Shown: positions 14,865 to 23,010, counted from the first letter of the stretch. The stretch: DNA of 23,068 bases from COMBO-56-21 sp041559015 (GCA_041559015.1 JBFFED010000031.1:1-23068), one strand, 5' to 3'. Translations and numbers: made by a program. Notes: generated from the letters alone by a model not told the origin.

Positions 14865-16337
14865 CTAGTATCTTCCCGCCAGTGTCCTGGCGGCCTCCTT
14901 GATCACAAGCCCTATCTCGTCCTCGACATCGCTGCCAAGCGGCTCGGGCGTGTGCTCCCGCAGAAGTTCTCTGACGCGTTCTCTCGCTGTCTCCTGGAGC
15001 GACCTGCATCCTTCCCTGGTCACCTTCTCGGAGGTGCGTCTGTCCCAGAGGGACGACATGCGTATCTCCCCCTTCCGAATGGTATCCATTGTGTGCCGCT
15101 CTCCCAGGAAACTGCCCATGTGTCCGACCTTATCCACGAGCTCGGCCTCGAGGTCCAGGCCGTCGAACTCGATGCCCCGTATGATCCTGGATATGTCGTT
15201 GAAGACCTCGTTGTTTATCACCATCATCTCGAGGCTGCTTGCGCCCTCCCAGCCGCTCCCCAGGCCGGATATGCTGTCAGCCCCTGCCAGTGACGGCACC
15301 AGGGCTGTCATCATGTGCTCGTAGCCCATCTGCATGTCCCACCTGGTGATGTCCGTCGCCATCCCGGTAGTGTCAGACACCATCCTGTACCTCTTCGCAA
15401 GCTGCACCACAGCCGCGGACACCAGGGCCTCTTCTGGTATGCCCCAGAGATCCCTTCCAGAGCGGGGGTCCATGATGCACACTCTGCCAGCGTACACGAT
15501 AGGGAGCTCGGCCGTGACGGTCTGTATGAGCATTACACCTCCCAACTGCTCTGCGTTCTGCTGGGCCAGGGCCCCGCCTAGGGTCATGGGCCCGGTCTCC
15601 CCGCATATCGGACATGGGACCACCGCGAAAGGTATCCCATGCTCCACGCTGCGCAGCAGGACCTCGCAGTTCTTCTCTCCGAATGTGAGCGGGCTGCTGG
15701 GCGACCCGGAGATACTGAACAGGGGCCTCTTCCTGAGTTCCTCGACTCCTCCGGAGACGCAGGCCCACATCTTGACGAGGTAGTCTACCGACTCCTTGTT
15801 CGGGGCGTACCCGCCTCCAGCTTTGCCCGAGTTCTTCATCGCCGCCTCCATCGTCTTCAGGACGAGGAGCTCGCTTGGGACATCATTCGCCATCACCAGG
15901 CTGGCCGCGAAGTGGTTGTTCTCTAGAACGTCCCCGAGCTTGGCGGCCATCTCGACATCCGCGTACGTGGAAGGCCTCTGCAGTCCGGTTTCGAGATCGA
16001 GTATCTTCGGGTCCCCGCCGCCTGCATACGGGAACATGTGCTCGCCGTCGTACTCGATGTCCCACCTGCGGTCCCGAGCATACAGGACGTTGTTCTGGGT
16101 GATCTTCTTGATGGACTCCTCCACCATCGACCTCGGGAATACGATGATTCCCTTCCGAGTCGGATGAGCGGCGGCACCTGCCTGCAGGAGCCTCTTCCTG
16201 GCGTCCTCGCTGTCGTACCTTATGCCCGTCCTCTCCAGCATGCTCAGCGTGGTCTCATGGATCGTATCCACCTGCTCGTCCGTGAGCACCTTCAGTCTCG
16301 TGTTCGGGTTGAGTCTGATGCCTTTCACCGCGGGCAC
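14865..16337 (-). CDS. Trimethylamine methyltransferase (MttB) family protein, non-pyrrolysine
   Basis: The product is 490 aa, the usual length of the PF06253 family (MttB about 495). The start is GTG at 16337 with a weak ribosome site; a TATA-like CCTTTTAGTA lies about 30-40 nt upstream on the minus strand. Recognisable parts include LTDEQVDTIHETTLSMLERTG near the start, FPYAGGGDPKILDLETG, SGSPSSPLTF, PCPICGETGPMTLGGAL and DMQMGYEHMM. In methanogen MttB an in-frame amber codon encodes pyrrolysine; here the frame has none, and TAG is the terminal codon at 14865-14867. Non-Pyl relatives such as MtgB demethylate glycine betaine and pass the methyl group to a corrinoid protein. No corrinoid protein or reactivase is encoded in this window, so partner and substrate are unknown. 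Confidence 0.88.
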   Translation of the reverse strand: MPAVKGIRLNPNTRLKVLTDEQVDTIHETTLSMLERTGIRYDSEDARKRLLQAGAAAHPTRKGIIVFPRSMVEESIKKITQNNVLYARDRRWDIEYDGEHMFPYAGGGDPKILDLETGLQRPSTYADVEMAAKLGDVLENNHFAASLVMANDVPSELLVLKTMEAAMKNSGKAGGGYAPNKESVDYLVKMWACVSGGVEELRKRPLFSISGSPSSPLTFGEKNCEVLLRSVEHGIPFAVVPCPICGETGPMTLGGALAQQNAEQLGGVMLIQTVTAELPIVYAGRVCIMDPRSGRDLWGIPEEALVSAAVVQLAKRYRMVSDTTGMATDITRWDMQMGYEHMMTALVPSLAGADSISGLGSGWEGASSLEMMVINNEVFNDISRIIRGIEFDGLDLEAELVDKVGHMGSFLGERHTMDTIRKGEIRMSSLWDRRTSEKVTREGCRSLQETARERVRELLREHTPEPLGSDVEDEIGLVIKEAARTLAGRY

Positions 16338-16388
16338 GTCCTGGTGTAGTCAGAACGCTACCTGCTTACTAAAAGGCTCTGTGGCTCG

Positions 16389-17129
16389 TCAAGCTCTCAC
16401 GCTGAACCTGTCCAGTGAGTCCACCACTCTGGATACGAACGGCTCGGGGTCGATGGCGACGTCGTACTTCCGGAAGTAGACCTGCAGCGCTCTCAGGCCG
16501 TTCGTCAGCGCGACGGACGCCGCCTCGAGCCTTCGCCACGGAGCCTCCCCTGTTCGGTCCACGCGGAGCGCCTCGGAGAGGTCTATGAACCATGGCTCAT
16601 CCTCGTGGACCAGTATGTTGAACGCGCTCATGTCCGTGTGGACTATACCTGCGCGGGCTAGCTGCTCCAGACCAGCGAGCACCTTCTCCAGGAATTCCTG
16701 AGGCTTCTCAAGCTCTACTTCCTGTAGACGCGGCGAGGGCCCATGCTCGTCGCCTAGGTACCGCATGGAGAACATGTTCTCGACTCTCCTTGCGGGCGTC
16801 GGGACCTTGACACCCCCCTTCCATGCCTGTCTGGTCATCTCGTACTCACGAGCTGCAAGCCACCCCATGGAGTCCAGCTTGATCGGCCGTCCACCTTTGT
16901 GGGATGTCTGGTACAGCCTGTAGACCTTGACGGCTATGGGCGCGCCGTTGTACGTGGCGAGGTACACGTCCGCCTCCTTGCCTCCGCTGATCAGGCTCTC
17001 CACGCTTGTGGCCAGCCCGGACGTGAGGATGGCCTCCCGGGTCGATCGATAATCCGCCTCGTGGAGGTCGATCGTCCCCGACTTGATGCGCCAGACTACA
17101 CTGGCGTCTAGATATGGATCGTTTGGCAT
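16389..17129 (-). CDS. rio1: RIO1-like atypical serine/threonine kinase
   Basis: The product is 246 aa. It has the RIO nucleotide-binding loop as SGGKEADVYLA (48-58), the ATP-anchoring Lys in AVKVYRL (K68), the catalytic loop HTDMSAFNILV (164-174; D166, N171) and the metal-binding Asp in FIDLSEAL (D183). The STGK/HxDLSEYN-like pattern places it with RIO1 and not RIO2 (GVGKES, HGDFNEFN). RIO1 proteins act as ATPases in late small-subunit ribosome maturation in archaea and eukaryotes. No ribosome site precedes the ATG and a TGA lies in frame 18-20 nt upstream, so the start is fixed and the transcript may be short-leadered. It lies 51 nt upstream of the methyltransferase gene on the same strand. 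Confidence 0.9.
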   Translation of the reverse strand: MPNDPYLDASVVWRIKSGTIDLHEADYRSTREAILTSGLATSVESLISGGKEADVYLATYNGAPIAVKVYRLYQTSHKGGRPIKLDSMGWLAAREYEMTRQAWKGGVKVPTPARRVENMFSMRYLGDEHGPSPRLQEVELEKPQEFLEKVLAGLEQLARAGIVHTDMSAFNILVHEDEPWFIDLSEALRVDRTGEAPWRRLEAASVALTNGLRALQVYFRKYDVAIDPEPFVSRVVDSLDRFSVRA

Positions 17130-17331
17130 GTCGTTGGTTACTCGATGTCATGGCGTTCGAAATGCTAGCTCCAGAATCGCCAAACGCCGGGTTCCAGGCT
17201 GGATTCATGCGGTTCCCGGCGCAGCTGATAAAACCATCTCGTGCATCATATCCGGGAACCTCCTGGTCTCATGACCAGAGCCTCCAATGTGGATGCGGTT
17301 TATTAACTTTTACCTTCTGGCCTGGCGCGAT

Positions 17332-17856
17332 TCAGTGCCTCCGCCCCTTCCTTTTCTCCAGCCACTTGCTCATCACGACGTAGTCGTCTCCCCAGAGATG
17401 CTCCTTGAGCGTCGCCTCGGGGACCATGCCCCAGTTGAGGTAGAGCCCGAGCGCTGGTATGTGGCTGTCGTAGGCCTGGAGTGTCATCTTGTGACACCCC
17501 TTTCCGAGCATGTAGCCCTCGACGGTGGTCATGAGCCTCTTGCCGACCCCCCTGCGCTGGCTCTCAGGGGACACCGCCATCCAGTCGATGCGGCCGACGC
17601 CTCCCAACACCTGCCCCAGGGCTATGCCGATGATCTCGTCTCCCTTGAAAGCAAGGAGGCAGTAGTGGTTCGGGCTCCTTATCGCCAGGTCCAGGGTCTT
17701 CACCGCGGTCGATATGAGGTGCTCGAGCGACTCCTCGGAATGGCCTTCCTTAGAGTAGTTCGCAGTCGTCCATCTCATCATCTTCCCCACGAACTCGGCC
17801 GCCTTCAGGCGGTCCTTCTTCTCCAGCTCCTTGATCACCACGGAAGATCTCGGCAT
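17332..17856 (-). CDS. GNAT-family N-acetyltransferase
   Basis: The start is set at the ATG at 17856-17854 because GGAGGAGGAC lies directly upstream. The frame stays open to 18144, but that extension would overlap the divergent adenine deaminase gene. The product is 174 aa. It begins MPRSSVVIKELEKKDRL, contains the acetyl-CoA-binding AVSPESQRRGVGKRLM motif (about 93-108) preceded by the GRIDWM strand, and has a typical ALGLYLNWGM helix and turn towards the end. It is an N-acetyltransferase with unknown substrate; RimI-like protein or small-amine acetylation are both possible. A 202-nt gap separates it from the RIO1 gene downstream and contains that gene's presumed promoter. Confidence 0.87.
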   Translation of the reverse strand: MPRSSVVIKELEKKDRLKAAEFVGKMMRWTTANYSKEGHSEESLEHLISTAVKTLDLAIRSPNHYCLLAFKGDEIIGIALGQVLGGVGRIDWMAVSPESQRRGVGKRLMTTVEGYMLGKGCHKMTLQAYDSHIPALGLYLNWGMVPEATLKEHLWGDDYVVMSKWLEKRKGRRH

Positions 17857-17994
17857 GTCCTCCTCCCAGGGACGTAATCGACTTACACTCCTATTGGTTT
17901 TTTCAGTGGAAATGGTTCGGAACGAACCTTCGTGATTGCTCGGGAGGCAATCGTTAACTCCTCGTAACCCCATATCAGGCCAACGTGTTGTGCG

Positions 17995-19617
17995 GTGATT
18001 GTAGGGAACCTTGTCGATGTCTGTGATAGAAGGGTGTTCCCCGCGAGAATACACGAGGAAGACGGAGTCATATCCCTGGTGGAGGAGATCGAGGGCCAGT
18101 TCGACGGGTTCCTGATACCTGGGCTGATAGATTCCCACATACACACTGAGTCATCCCTCCTGTGCCCATCGAGGTTCGCTGAGGCAGTCGTCCCCCACGG
18201 AACCACGGCCGTTGTTGCCAATCCCCACGAGATAGCGAACGTGATGGGCCTGGAAGGCATCGGCTACATGACCAAGGACTCGGCCACGGTACCGCTCCGG
18301 TTCTACTTCACGGCCCCGTCGTGCGTCCCGACCACGAAGTTCGAGACATCGGGGGCGAGGATCGGGCCCGTGGAGATGGAGGAGATGCTCTCGCGGGATG
18401 ACTTCGTCGCGCTGGGCGAGGTGACAGACTACCCGGCCGCCATCGAGCGCGACCCTGAAGTGATGGCCCTCTTAGATGTGGCGAAGCGGCTCAGCAAGCC
18501 CATCGATGGGCACGGCCCTCTCCTAACAGGAGAGGAACTCAGTAAGTACGTGAGCCTGGGGATCACCACGGACCACGAGTGCAACTCGTCAGAAGAGGCT
18601 CTCGAGAAAGCCTCCCTTGGGATGAAGATCATGGTCCGAGAGGGAAGCGTGTCGAAGGACATGAGGGCGCTCGCCCCCTTCGCGAAGGAGCACGAGTTCT
18701 TCCTCGTCTCGGATGATGTGAGCGCCGATGAGCTGGCCGGAGGCCATCTCAACAAGGAGCTGGCCCAGGCAGTGTCCTTGGGCATAGACCCGGTCCGCGC
18801 GCTCAGGGCGGCGACCATCAACCCCGCGTCACACTACGGCCTCCCTATCGGTGCAATCGAGTCCGGGCGGAAGGCCGATATTGTGAAGGTCAAGGACCTG
18901 AAGTCGTTCGAGGTCGAGGAGGTCCACATCGGCGGGCAACTCGTCGCGCGTATGGGGACGGCGTTGTTCGACGTCCGACCCAAAGAGATGGTCAACGTCC
19001 TTCCGCTTCAGCGGAAGGTCCCCTCTGACTTCGAGGTCATGTCGGCCGTGAAGGGCTCCGTGAGGGTGAGGGTGATCGGGCTCGTCAAGGACGAGCTGAT
19101 AACCGAGTCCCTCGTGGCTGAGCTGCAGGTGGTGAACGACCGGGTGGTCCCCGATGTCGACGGCGATATCCTGCGCGTGTCCGTCGTGAACAGATACCAG
19201 GATGCGCCTACGAGCAGCGCGTTCGTGAAAGGCTTCGGGTTGAAGGCCGGCGCGATAGCATCGAGCGTCGCCCATGACTCCCACAACATCATCGCTGTGG
19301 GCGCGAACTCAGATGACATGGCCATCGCCGTGAACACGATAATCCAAGAGGGCGGCGGGTTCTGTGTGTGCTCATCAGGCAAGTGTTCGTCGCTCAACCT
19401 CCGGGTTGCCGGGTTGATGTGCACGAAGCCAGCACCCGAGGTGAAACGCATTCTGGACCGCCTGCATGACGAGGCCTCGGCGCTGGGATGCTCCCTCGAG
19501 TCCCCGTTCATGACGATGTCGTTCCTCAGCCTGCTGGTGATACCGAAGCTGAAGCTCAGCGACAAGGGGTTATTCGATGTCAAGGACTTCCGTTTCGTCG
19601 ATGTGATCCTGCCCTGA
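17995..19617 (+). CDS. ade: Adenine deaminase
   Basis: The product is 540 aa from GTG. The first residues (MIVGNLVDV) align with the conserved beta-strand at the start of the family, so the start is credible although no ribosome site is visible; the message may be leaderless. The metal site begins with GLIDSHIHTESSLL (43-56; H48, H50) and PHGTTAVVANPHEIAN (67-82). IDGHGPLL and LVSDDVSADEL follow. The C-terminal domain has AHDSHNIIAVGAN and ends with the family's MSFLSLLVIPKLKLSDKG-type stretch. It converts adenine to hypoxanthine and ammonia in purine salvage or catabolism, in the cytoplasm, using a binuclear metal centre. It is divergent from the acetyltransferase gene with 138 nt between starts and appears monocistronic. 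Confidence 0.95.
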   Translation: MIVGNLVDVCDRRVFPARIHEEDGVISLVEEIEGQFDGFLIPGLIDSHIHTESSLLCPSRFAEAVVPHGTTAVVANPHEIANVMGLEGIGYMTKDSATVPLRFYFTAPSCVPTTKFETSGARIGPVEMEEMLSRDDFVALGEVTDYPAAIERDPEVMALLDVAKRLSKPIDGHGPLLTGEELSKYVSLGITTDHECNSSEEALEKASLGMKIMVREGSVSKDMRALAPFAKEHEFFLVSDDVSADELAGGHLNKELAQAVSLGIDPVRALRAATINPASHYGLPIGAIESGRKADIVKVKDLKSFEVEEVHIGGQLVARMGTALFDVRPKEMVNVLPLQRKVPSDFEVMSAVKGSVRVRVIGLVKDELITESLVAELQVVNDRVVPDVDGDILRVSVVNRYQDAPTSSAFVKGFGLKAGAIASSVAHDSHNIIAVGANSDDMAIAVNTIIQEGGGFCVCSSGKCSSLNLRVAGLMCTKPAPEVKRILDRLHDEASALGCSLESPFMTMSFLSLLVIPKLKLSDKGLFDVKDFRFVDVILP

Positions 19618-19898
19618 TTTCTGGCATCCTCTGGAAGTTGCATATCAGTCGATGAGACCTTCTCGACCATTAATCACTGGCTAAGAGATATCCGAGCAGA
19701 CCGGAAGGAGATGACGGAGGACCCGGCTGCTCTGACATGGGCTGTAGCATCGATTTTGTGATGTCGAAGGTCGTCGTGCGCGAGCACGGCCTTACTGCAG
19801 TATGCTCGTGCTAAGTCATGCCAAGGACGTGGAGCGGATTGTCTAGGGAACGGTCGAACTCCTTAGTAACCCCCACGAGCATACCCTCGCGTGAGACT
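19618..19898. promoter_or_regulatory. Intergenic region with TATA-like box upstream of tag
   Basis: This 281-nt spacer lies between two plus-strand genes. CTTAGTAAC at 19862-19870 is about 30 nt before the tag start codon, consistent with a leaderless or very short-leader transcript. No small gene or RNA was recognised in the rest. Confidence 0.35.
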
Positions 19899-20465
19899 AT
19901 GAAGACCAGGTGTCCGTGGGTGAGCCTCGAGGACCCGTTGATGCTCGCCTATCACGACAAGGAATGGGGGGTCCCAGTGCATGACGACAAGAAGATCTTC
20001 GAGTTCATCGTCCTTGAGGGCGCGCAGGCCGGGCTGAGCTGGAGCACGATAATGAAGAAGAGGGAGAACTACAGGCGTGCGTTCGCTGGCTTCGACCCTA
20101 GGAAGGTCGCTGCCTTCGATGGAAAGAAGGTGAGGCGTCTGTTGTCTGACCCGGGCATAATCAGGAATCGTAGGAAGATCGAATCCACTGTGGGCAACGC
20201 GAAAGCATTCCTCAAGGTGCAGGAAGAGTTCGGGAGCTTCGATGCGTACATCTGGTCATTCGTGGGCGGTCGCCCCATCAGGAACAAGTGGAAGAGGCTC
20301 TCAAACATACCCGTCACTTCTCCAGAGGCCAAGAAGATGAGTGCGGACCTCACGAAACGCGGGTTCCGGTTCGTGGGCCCTATAATCTGCTACTCGCACA
20401 TGCAGGCGACGGGAATGGTGAACGACCACCTCGTCGATTGCTACCGGTACGCCGAGATAGGGTGA
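19899..20465 (+). CDS. tag: DNA-3-methyladenine glycosylase I
   Basis: The start is set at the ATG at 19899, giving 188 aa beginning MKTRCPWVSLEDP; this matches the start of E. coli Tag, whereas an ATG at 19818 would add 27 unrelated residues. The structural zinc ligands are all visible: Cys5, the His in AYHDKEWGVP, and the His and Cys in NDHLVDCYRY. The substrate-pocket stretches LEGAQAGLSW and KRGFRFVGPIICYSHMQATG are strongly conserved. Tag removes 3-methyladenine from alkylated DNA by hydrolysing the N-glycosidic bond, starting base-excision repair. It is a lone gene, with only weak ribosome-site similarity upstream. Tag is more common in bacteria than archaea, so acquisition by transfer is possible but not shown here. 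Confidence 0.95.
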   Translation: MKTRCPWVSLEDPLMLAYHDKEWGVPVHDDKKIFEFIVLEGAQAGLSWSTIMKKRENYRRAFAGFDPRKVAAFDGKKVRRLLSDPGIIRNRRKIESTVGNAKAFLKVQEEFGSFDAYIWSFVGGRPIRNKWKRLSNIPVTSPEAKKMSADLTKRGFRFVGPIICYSHMQATGMVNDHLVDCYRYAEIG

Positions 20466-20543
20466 TATGTCGGCGTGAGGTCCCAGTCGAGACTGTCACG
20501 GATCTTGGTGTGCAGGAGGCGGGGATCGAGGATGCTGGCTCGT

Positions 20544-20579
20544 TCTCGATCAGAGGGTTAGGCACGAGTACTCAAGGCT
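20544..20579 (+). repeat. Imperfect direct repeat, copy A (downstream of second clostripain gene)
   Basis: This copy reads TCTCGATCAGAGGG, then TTAGGCACGAGTACTCAAGG, and ends in CT. It matches copy B at 21934-21970 at about 30 of 37 aligned positions with one gap. The similarity continues weakly into a GC-rich tail. The two copies bracket the second clostripain gene in the same orientation. Confidence 0.45.
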
Positions 20580-20626
20580 TCCCGCCTGGCCCACCGACGA
20601 CGGGCTGAGAGAATGGTCTGCCATCG

Positions 20627-20643
20627 CGTGCCGTCCGGGCACG
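20627..20643 (-). terminator. Possible GC hairpin after the second clostripain gene
   Basis: CGTGCC (20627-20632) pairs with GGCACG (20638-20643) around a 5-nt loop, about 33 nt past the stop codon of the minus-strand peptidase gene. No T-run follows on that strand, so it is only a weak terminator candidate. Confidence 0.25.
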
Positions 20644-20675
20644 TCCCCAAGGAGGGGTTTGACAGAGGCCGCGCC

Positions 20676-21839
20676 TCAGTACGCAGAGATCCACGCGGTC
20701 TGGAAAGTCCCCCAGCCCGAGTCGGTGACGAACTGGACCTGGTCTATGTACCGTGGCAACAGCCAGGCGTATTCTGCCGACGCCCACCAGACCGAGAGCC
20801 CGTGCATGTCCTGCACGTACCTCGCGGTGTGGAGACCGACGACGGTCGCCTCAATCACGGCCATGACCGCATTGGTCGCCTCCACGATCGCCTCGTCTTC
20901 TACTAGCGCGACGAGCTGTTCGCACAGGTCATGCACATCCACATTGTATCCGCCGTAGTCGTTGCCGAAGGCGTTCTCGACAGCCGCCTGATAGGCATCT
21001 CTGTTCGATTCGAGGCCCGCGAGGAGCGTCTCTGACCACTCCTGGAACACGGGCAGTGAGTCTCCGAACGCCTCGATGTCGGTGACAACGAGGTTGACCT
21101 GCCTGCCGAAGTGGTAGTACCCGTCCCAGCCCACGAGCATCATCTCGCACAGCTCCTCGGGCGTGGCCGTCGGGTCCTCCATGAGCGGCGTGAGCATGAG
21201 GTCGTACGGGAAGCCGTCGAACGGCACGTACATCTCCGACGCCACCATGTACGTGACCATGCCGGAGAGGGATGCCTCGTACGCGACTTCGACCGAGGAC
21301 ATGATGCACGCATCGAACGCGAGCACGTCGATCGGCAGCGCCGCCTCAGCGAGGGCCGTGCTGAACTCCTCCATGGTTATGATGCTCTTCTCGTAGTTGT
21401 CATCAGAGCAGAACCCGATCCACGACCCGCCATGGTCCCACGGGATGATACAAGTGTTCTCCGCTGGATACATCGTCTCGACCTCGTCCAGGAAGAACCT
21501 GAAGTTGTTCCCATCGCCTGTGTCCATGTCTTCGTAGGTCTTCACCACCGTGTAGGTATCGCCGGAGAACTCGAGCAGTTCGATGGTGTCTGTACTCAGG
21601 AGGTCGACCATCGCGACCACGTTGACCTTCTTGGAGCTCGGAAGCGCCAGGAGCGCATCGAGCGTGTACATGTCCCATGCGACCTCGAGATTGTTGTCCG
21701 CGGCGATGTATAACGCCACTGTCCAGTTGTCCAGAGGCGGCCCGCTGGCCGCGGACGAAGAGAACGCGATTGCAGTTCCAGACACAATCAAGACCATCAC
21801 CATCAGGGACGCCTTCGTCCCCGTCGATCTCAGTACCAT
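20676..21839 (-). CDS. Secreted clostripain-family (C11) cysteine peptidase
   Basis: The product is 387 aa from an ATG with an AGAGGA purine run close upstream. Residues 9-31 form a signal peptide, so it is exported. The C11 fold begins at NWTVALYIAADNNLE (38-52). The catalytic histidine is in PWDHGGSW (H136) and the cysteine in FDACIMS (C178), followed by EVAYE and VASEMYVPFDGFPYD. It resembles the first clostripain gene of the window (NWT..YI..DNNL, DHG, DAC, ASE.VPFDG) but is shorter and clearly diverged, so the two are paralogues and not a recent duplication. The likely role is cleavage of extracellular protein after basic residues. It is monocistronic and bracketed by an imperfect direct repeat. 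Confidence 0.92.
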   Translation of the reverse strand: MVLRSTGTKASLMVMVLIVSGTAIAFSSSAASGPPLDNWTVALYIAADNNLEVAWDMYTLDALLALPSSKKVNVVAMVDLLSTDTIELLEFSGDTYTVVKTYEDMDTGDGNNFRFFLDEVETMYPAENTCIIPWDHGGSWIGFCSDDNYEKSIITMEEFSTALAEAALPIDVLAFDACIMSSVEVAYEASLSGMVTYMVASEMYVPFDGFPYDLMLTPLMEDPTATPEELCEMMLVGWDGYYHFGRQVNLVVTDIEAFGDSLPVFQEWSETLLAGLESNRDAYQAAVENAFGNDYGGYNVDVHDLCEQLVALVEDEAIVEATNAVMAVIEATVVGLHTARYVQDMHGLSVWWASAEYAWLLPRYIDQVQFVTDSGWGTFQTAWISAY

Positions 21840-22179
21840 TCCTCTAACCCCCGCGTCATCAGACGCGACCTGAAGATTAGCGTTGTGCTATATGAATATC
21901 CCTGTCAGACTCGAACCAGGGGCGTTGGCCGAATCTCAATCAGGGGGGTTCGGTACGGGTACTTAAGGCTCCGCCCTGCCCGCCGGAATGGCTCACCCTA
22001 ACGATTCGGAGGCGTGAAGGCAGTCCCGCTGCTTCCTTGGGGGAGCATTGAACTCGTCTGGGCCAGGCATTCACGAAATCGGTTCAATCAAAGAGAAAAT
22101 GCACCGGGGCGTCCGCAAACCCCTTTTCTTTAATCATCCTACTTACCGAGGACAATCGTTATCCCAATTACGGGATGGT
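21840..22179. other. 340-nt intergenic region between clostripain and flavodoxin genes
   Basis: No gene was recognised here. It contains copy B of the direct repeat (21934-21970), whose minus-strand reading GCCTTAAGTACCC could be a promoter element for the clostripain gene. A short inverted repeat ATCCC-N6-GGGAT lies at 22161-22176, just past the flavodoxin stop. On the minus strand a T-rich tract at about 22099-22083 could end flavodoxin transcription. Confidence 0.4.
21934..21970 (+). repeat. Imperfect direct repeat, copy B (upstream of second clostripain gene)
   Basis: This copy starts TCTCAATCAGGGGGGTT and ends GGGTACTTAAGGCT. It is the partner of copy A at 20544-20579 in the same orientation, about 1.4 kb away. 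It lies about 95-130 nt upstream of the clostripain start codon. Confidence 0.45.
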
Positions 22180-22713
22180 CTACTTGTTCACTACTCCTAT
22201 TCTGCGCAGCCACGCGGTTACCTTGCTCTGCGCATTCCTCACTTCACTACCCCGGACCGCAAACCCTTCCAGAACTAAGGAGCGCTGGCAGAGCTTGGCG
22301 ATGTCCTCGACACTCTTCCCAAGACCGTCTCCCCCGTGCGTGCAGAACGGTGCGATGGTCTTTTCAGTGGAATCGCACTTTGACAGGAACGATGCCACTG
22401 GCGTAGGTATCGTGTAACACCAGTTTGGGTAGCCGATGAAGACCAAGTCATAAGATTCGATGTCCTCGACTCCCGATGCCAGCTGAGGCCTGCAACTCGT
22501 CTCAAGTTCCCTTCTTGCTTGTTTCACGGTCTCGTCGTAATCGCGGGGATATTTGCCCGCGGTCACGATTTCGAAGAGATCCCCCCCGACGATCTCGTGA
22601 ATCTGATTGGCTATCTCACGCGTGTTGCCGGACCACGAGAAGTAGGCCACAAGGATTCTCTTTGTTCCTGAGGTCGGTTGCACCTGCATCTTGTTTGTCG
22701 ACATATTCTTCAT
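22180..22713 (-). CDS. Flavodoxin-family protein
   Basis: The product is 177 aa from an ATG with a strong GGAGGGAGA ribosome site. After a polar 17-residue lead, ILVAYFSWSGNTREIANQI carries the FMN-phosphate loop (SWSGNT, 26-31). GYPNWCYTIPTPVASFL follows, with an aromatic pair positioned to stack on the flavin, and PFCTHGGDGLGKSVEDI forms the third cofactor loop. The pattern fits the flavodoxin_4 type (PF12682) of short-chain flavodoxins. It should bind FMN and carry electrons or act as a small quinone/disulfide-type reductase in the cytoplasm; the partner is unknown. It is a single gene downstream of tRNA-Leu on the same strand and ends in TAG. Confidence 0.9.
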   Translation of the reverse strand: MKNMSTNKMQVQPTSGTKRILVAYFSWSGNTREIANQIHEIVGGDLFEIVTAGKYPRDYDETVKQARRELETSCRPQLASGVEDIESYDLVFIGYPNWCYTIPTPVASFLSKCDSTEKTIAPFCTHGGDGLGKSVEDIAKLCQRSLVLEGFAVRGSEVRNAQSKVTAWLRRIGVVNK

Positions 22714-22883
22714 CGTATCTCCCTCCTAGCCCATCAGATTCGTCTTGCTACATTCTTGATTCTAGGCCTGTGCTCACGATACCAAAGGAGCAGCATTTCT
22801 TCAAGTACTGAATGCGCTTGCCTCCTATGGCCTTTTCCCACAGTTCCGGTCCGAACATGAATCTCATACACGGAATTAGAGTG
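22714..22883. other. Intergenic region between tRNA-Leu and flavodoxin
   Basis: Aside from the flavodoxin ribosome site (about 22720-22728), this 170-nt stretch holds a 39-codon minus-strand frame (22867-22748) beginning MRFMFGPELWEKAIGG. It lacks a ribosome site and resembles nothing I know, so it is not called as a gene. Confidence 0.3.
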
Positions 22884-22968
22884 TGCAGGGAGCCGGATTT
22901 GAACCGGCGGACGCCTGCGCGACTAGACCCTGAATCTAGCGCCGTTGACCAGGCTTGGCTATCCCTGC
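22884..22968 (-). tRNA. tRNA-Leu (anticodon CAG)
   Basis: On the minus strand, 85 nt fold as a class II tRNA. The acceptor stem pairs GCAGGGA with TCCCTGC, the D arm is closed by GCC/GGC, and the anticodon stem is CTAGA/TCTAG with loop TTCAGGG, giving anticodon CAG. A long variable arm follows with a CGC/GCG stem, then T arm GCCGG-TTCAAAT-CCGGC and discriminator A. The long variable arm, discriminator A and CAG anticodon together identify leucine. The 3' CCA is not encoded and there is no intron. Confidence 0.96.
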
Positions 22969-23000
22969 GCTGTGGACAGGGGCATGGATAACTGATGGCC

Positions 23001-23010
23001 ATATAAATAA
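23001..23010 (-). promoter_or_regulatory. TATA-like box of tRNA-Leu
   Basis: TTATTTATAT on the minus strand stands out from its surroundings and ends 33 nt before the tRNA 5' end. That fits an archaeal TATA box with a transcription start a few bases upstream of the mature tRNA. Confidence 0.7.

Noticed and set aside
14788..14867. Readthrough of the terminal TAG of the methyltransferase as pyrrolysine
   Set aside because: The protein already has family length at the TAG, and TAG ends several unrelated genes here.
17857..18144. N-terminal extension of the second GNAT protein
   Set aside because: It would overlap the adenine deaminase gene, while a strong GGAGGAGG site marks the downstream start.
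21905..21990. tRNA-like T-loop on the minus strand (GGTTCGAGTC)
   Set aside because: The flanking bases do not form a T stem and no acceptor, D or anticodon arm can be drawn.
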